Shown here: positions 19,003 through 21,444 of the stretch, piece after piece | Numbering within the stretch: position 1 is the stretch's first letter | How the letters are laid out: every line of letters starts with the position of its first letter | NCBI GenBank assembly: GCA_027575765.1 | Contig: JANBPT010000832.1 | Location: 1-21,444 of the forward strand | Source: Tieghemiomyces parasiticus | Taxonomy: Eukaryota; Kickxellomycota; Dimargaritomycetes; Dimargaritales; Dimargaritaceae | Direction of reading: 5' to 3' | Length of the DNA stretch: 21,444 nucleotides | Notes under the pieces: model-generated | Seen by the model: only the letters and a program-made list of their open reading frames with translations | Told to the model about the DNA's origin: nothing | The model's database searches: none | Made by a program: the position numbers and the translations under genes

Positions 19003-20804
19003 CTAATGGCCATGGGGGTCCTGGGCGCGCTGCTCGGGCGCAATCTTGATCATATCGTCGATCCGCAGGATGGAGATGGCAGCCTCGGTGGCGGCGCGAA
19101 TAGACTTGATCTTGGACATGGCTGGCTCGAGGATTCCGGCGCTAAGGTTATCCCGGATCCCGCCCTTGAGCAGTTCGAGCCCGTAGTAGCGGTAGCGACG
19201 CTTGGGGTCGTCGGCACGGGTCACGTTCTGGGCCGCGTTATGGTAGGCGCGGAGCTTGGCGACCAGGTCGGTCGAGTCCTTAGCCGCGTTAACGGCGAGC
19301 GTCTTGGGAATGACCAGCAGGGCACTGGCGAACTCGGCGATAGCCAGTTGCTCGCGGGATCCCAGCGTGGTCGCGAAGTTCTCGAGGTAGATACTCAGTG
19401 CGGTCTCGACCGCGCCGCCACCGGGCACTACATTGCCGCTCTCAAGGGTGCGCTTGACGGCGCACAGGCAGTCGTGAACACTGCGCTCCATCTCGTCCAG
19501 CATGTAGTCGTTGGCCCCGCGCAGGATGATGCTGGCGCAGGACCGCGCCTTAGTGCCCTTGACCAGGATGCACTCGTCGTCCGAAATGCGCTCTTGCACA
19601 ACCTCGTCGGCCCGGCCCAGGTAGCTGGCTTCAAAGGTTTCTTCGCCCTCGAGGTTGGCCAGCGTCGAAATGAGTGTGGCTCCCGTGGCACGCGCGATGC
19701 GGCGCAGATCGTCCTTGTTGCAACGACGGACCGCCATGGCACCGGCCTCCACGAAGAGCTTCAGGCACATGTCGTCGATACCCTTGGTGGTCAGGACCAC
19801 GTTGGCCCCCGTAGCCAGGATCTTGCGGATACGGTCAGTGGTGATTTCGGCCTCACGGCGGCGGATAGCCTCCAACTGGTCCGGGTCGTCGACCACAATG
19901 TTCACGCCGAGGTGCATCCGTACCTTCTGCAGGTTGATGTCCAGGCACGCAATCTTGGCATTCATAATCTGGGTCTTCATGGCCTGCGACGCAACAGTGC
20001 AGTTGAGAGCGTACCCGGGGACAAGATGGCTCTCCTGGGCGCTCTGGCCGTGGGCCTTAAGGATGTTGACTGACTTGACCGGGTACTTAATCTCACCGCC
20101 CTGCGTGGTGGTCTTGACCGCCAGCATGGCATCGACAACAATATCGGAAAAGAATTGGGCGTGCGTGCCGATAATTTTGCTAGCCATGCTGGTCTTGGCT
20201 ACATTCACCAGGCACTCCCGGCCCAGAGTCTCGGTCTTGGTGGTCAGCTGCTCGGCGATGAACTTGCACGCCTCCTTGCTGGCCAGGCGATATCCGGCAA
20301 TGACGGTCGTGGGGTGAATGCGGTTCTTGACCAGCTCGTTGGCGCGACGGAGAAGCTCTGAGGCGATAATTACCACCGACGTGGTACCGTCCCCGACCTC
20401 TTCGTCCTGCCGGTGAGCCAACTCGACCAACACCCGACCGGCCGGATGCTCCACCTCAAGCAGGTTCAAGATTGTCGCACCGTCGTTGGAGATGGTCACG
20501 TCGCCGATCTCGTCCACCATCATCTTGTCCAGGCCCACCGGGCCCAGCGAGCTCTTGACGATGTTGGCAATCGAGAGGGCGGCCATGACTGGGGATCGGG
20601 CAGGGATCGGACAGTTAGGAGGGTTGGGCAAGCAGGAGATTAGTGTGATGCTGCTGGCCGGCTCACGGGTAGATGGCTGATCCTGTCCCCGACCCAGTAG
20701 GCATAGTATGCCCCCGACTTACCGTTCTGGGCACGGACCTCGGCGCCGGTGGTACGCTCGCCGCCGATGGCGAGGGAGCTACTAGAGGAATCCTGGGTGT
20801 ACAT
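19003..20804 (-). CDS. TCP1: T-complex protein 1 subunit alpha (CCT1), cytosolic chaperonin
   Basis: Two exons: 20804-20723 and 20588-19003, giving 555 residues, the usual length for this subunit. The 134-base intron has a GTAAGT donor and a CCCCAG acceptor. The join gives [19 protein letters not shown], matching the family N-terminus, and GERTTG lies at 15-20. Group II chaperonin motifs are present: [11 protein letters not shown] at 40-50, NDGAT at 62-66 and the ATP-site GDGTTS at 93-98, with GGGAVE in the later equatorial part. The AHGQSAQES stretch and the apical region mark it as alpha rather than another CCT subunit. CCT is a hetero-oligomeric two-ring ATPase that folds actin, tubulin and many WD40 proteins. 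The C-terminus ends in [12 protein letters not shown]. Codon use is strongly biased to G or C in third positions, as in a well-expressed gene. Confidence 0.96.
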
Positions 20805-21090
20805 GGCAGAAGCGGGTGGGAATCGGATGAAATGAAAAAAATGACCAGGAACCAGGAATGTGAGTAGAGATGCGAGATCAGTAAGGCTACCGAATCGAAT
20901 GGCCGCACGACCTGTGCAATCCTTGGTACCACCATGAGTTGGGCGATATGGGGTCCAGAGTGCGGGACCAAAAAAATGTATAGCGCCGCTCCGGGTCTCC
21001 CTCCCACTCTACAGCTGCATTCTTTCGATGCCCGCAAGCCTGTCGTCTGGTCACTTGATATCCCAGTTTGTGAAGGTATTTTGAGGGAAG

Positions 21091-21099
21091 CTTTATATA
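21091..21099 (-). promoter_or_regulatory. Candidate TATA box upstream of the CCT alpha gene
   Basis: TATATAAAG reads on the minus strand at 21099-21091, a full consensus match, about 290 bases before the CCT alpha ATG. The TAA stop of the transposase frame (21095-21093) lies inside it. It may serve the CCT alpha gene or may be chance in AT-rich transposon DNA. Confidence 0.3.
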
Positions 21100-21443
21100 C
21101 TGGAAAGGAAATAATACCACTTGGATTCCGAGGCGGAGTTAAGCAGGAGAAACCAAGTACTAGTAAAGATGGCACCGTATACTTTGAGACATTCAAATTT
21201 ATGTAAAGTTGATTTAAAATAATTACCATCACTCTGTACCACTCGGCGACCTCGTACTAGCCAGCGATCAAAACAGGCTACAAAGTCATTTAGTTGGAGG
21301 CTGGCTAGCTCCGATTGCCAGGCCTCCGCGACCACCTCCTCTGTGGTGACCTTCTTACCCCTTTGCCGTTGTTCGATATTCCTAAACAGCCAGAAGTCGC
21401 TGGGGGCCAGATCAGGACTAAAGGGGCCAAAAGAAGCTTGAGT
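21093..21443 (-). mobile_element. Mariner-type (Tc1/mariner, DD34D) transposase, C-terminal part, cut by the window edge
   Basis: The minus-strand frame is open from the window edge to a TAA at 21095-21093, giving 116 residues. It begins TQASFGPFSPDLAPSDFWLF. The PFSPDLAPSD block is the third catalytic motif of mariner transposases, and its last Asp (codon 21398-21396) is the third acidic residue of the DDD triad. The following RGKK, a helical stretch, then CFDRWLVRGRRVVQSDGNYF match the usual mariner C-terminus, which normally ends soon after G-x-Y-F. About 29 further residues here are not typical and may be read-on into flanking sequence. The first two catalytic Asp residues lie outside the window, so activity cannot be judged. 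No terminal inverted repeat could be paired because the other end is missing. Confidence 0.85.
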
Positions 21444-21444
21444 T

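Noticed and set aside
18799..20073. Plus-strand open frame of 424 codons
   Set aside because: It lies opposite the CCT alpha exon, which has unmistakable chaperonin motifs. The high third-position GC of the real gene removes stops from the opposite strand.
20934..21206. Plus-strand open frame of 90 codons starting with ATG
   Set aside because: It overlaps the end of the mariner transposase on the opposite strand and shows no domain.

Overview
The window is nuclear DNA of a eukaryote. The protein genes are GC-rich, are interrupted by GT-AG introns of roughly 130 to 530 bases, and include a cytosolic CCT chaperonin subunit, an LMBR1-family membrane protein, a DCAF11-type WD40 protein and a YheT/EMB8-type hydrolase. 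Small introns, compact spacing and this gene mix suggest a fungus, perhaps an early-diverging lineage. That placement is inference; nothing here fixes the species.

Layout from left to right. Positions 1-2787 hold no gene I can support. Within this, about 1730-2640 is AT-rich and 2186-2693 carries a dense run of perfect hairpins. A clear tRNA-Asp (GTC) gene lies at 2788-2859 on the plus strand. The minus strand then carries an alpha/beta hydrolase gene in two exons (3318-6044). A 3.3 kb stretch follows, holding only a doubtful small plus-strand gene (about 7940-8521). Next, all on the minus strand, come a five-exon DCAF11/WDR23-like gene (9353-12335), an intronless LMBRD2-like gene (13726-16302), an intronless gene for an unrecognised tail-anchored protein (16986-17750), the two-exon gene for CCT subunit alpha (19003-20804), and the 3' end of a mariner-type transposase (21093-21443) cut off by the window edge.

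All six minus-strand coding regions point the same way. Their functions are unrelated (lipid-type ester hydrolysis, ubiquitin ligase substrate choice, membrane signalling, tail-anchored membrane protein, protein folding), so this looks like ordinary neighbouring rather than a functional cluster. I do not see a clear new biological system. The most unusual items are an insertion of about 215 residues, with a strongly acidic half, in the last propeller blade of the DCAF11-like protein, the hairpin clusters at 2186-2693 and 18542-18623, and a small gene candidate at 7940-8521.

Exon borders were set by reading GT-AG sites together with reading-frame continuity. For the hydrolase, the DCAF11-like gene and CCT alpha the joined exons keep frame and rebuild conserved family sequence across each junction. 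The DCAF11-like N-terminus is the least certain part.
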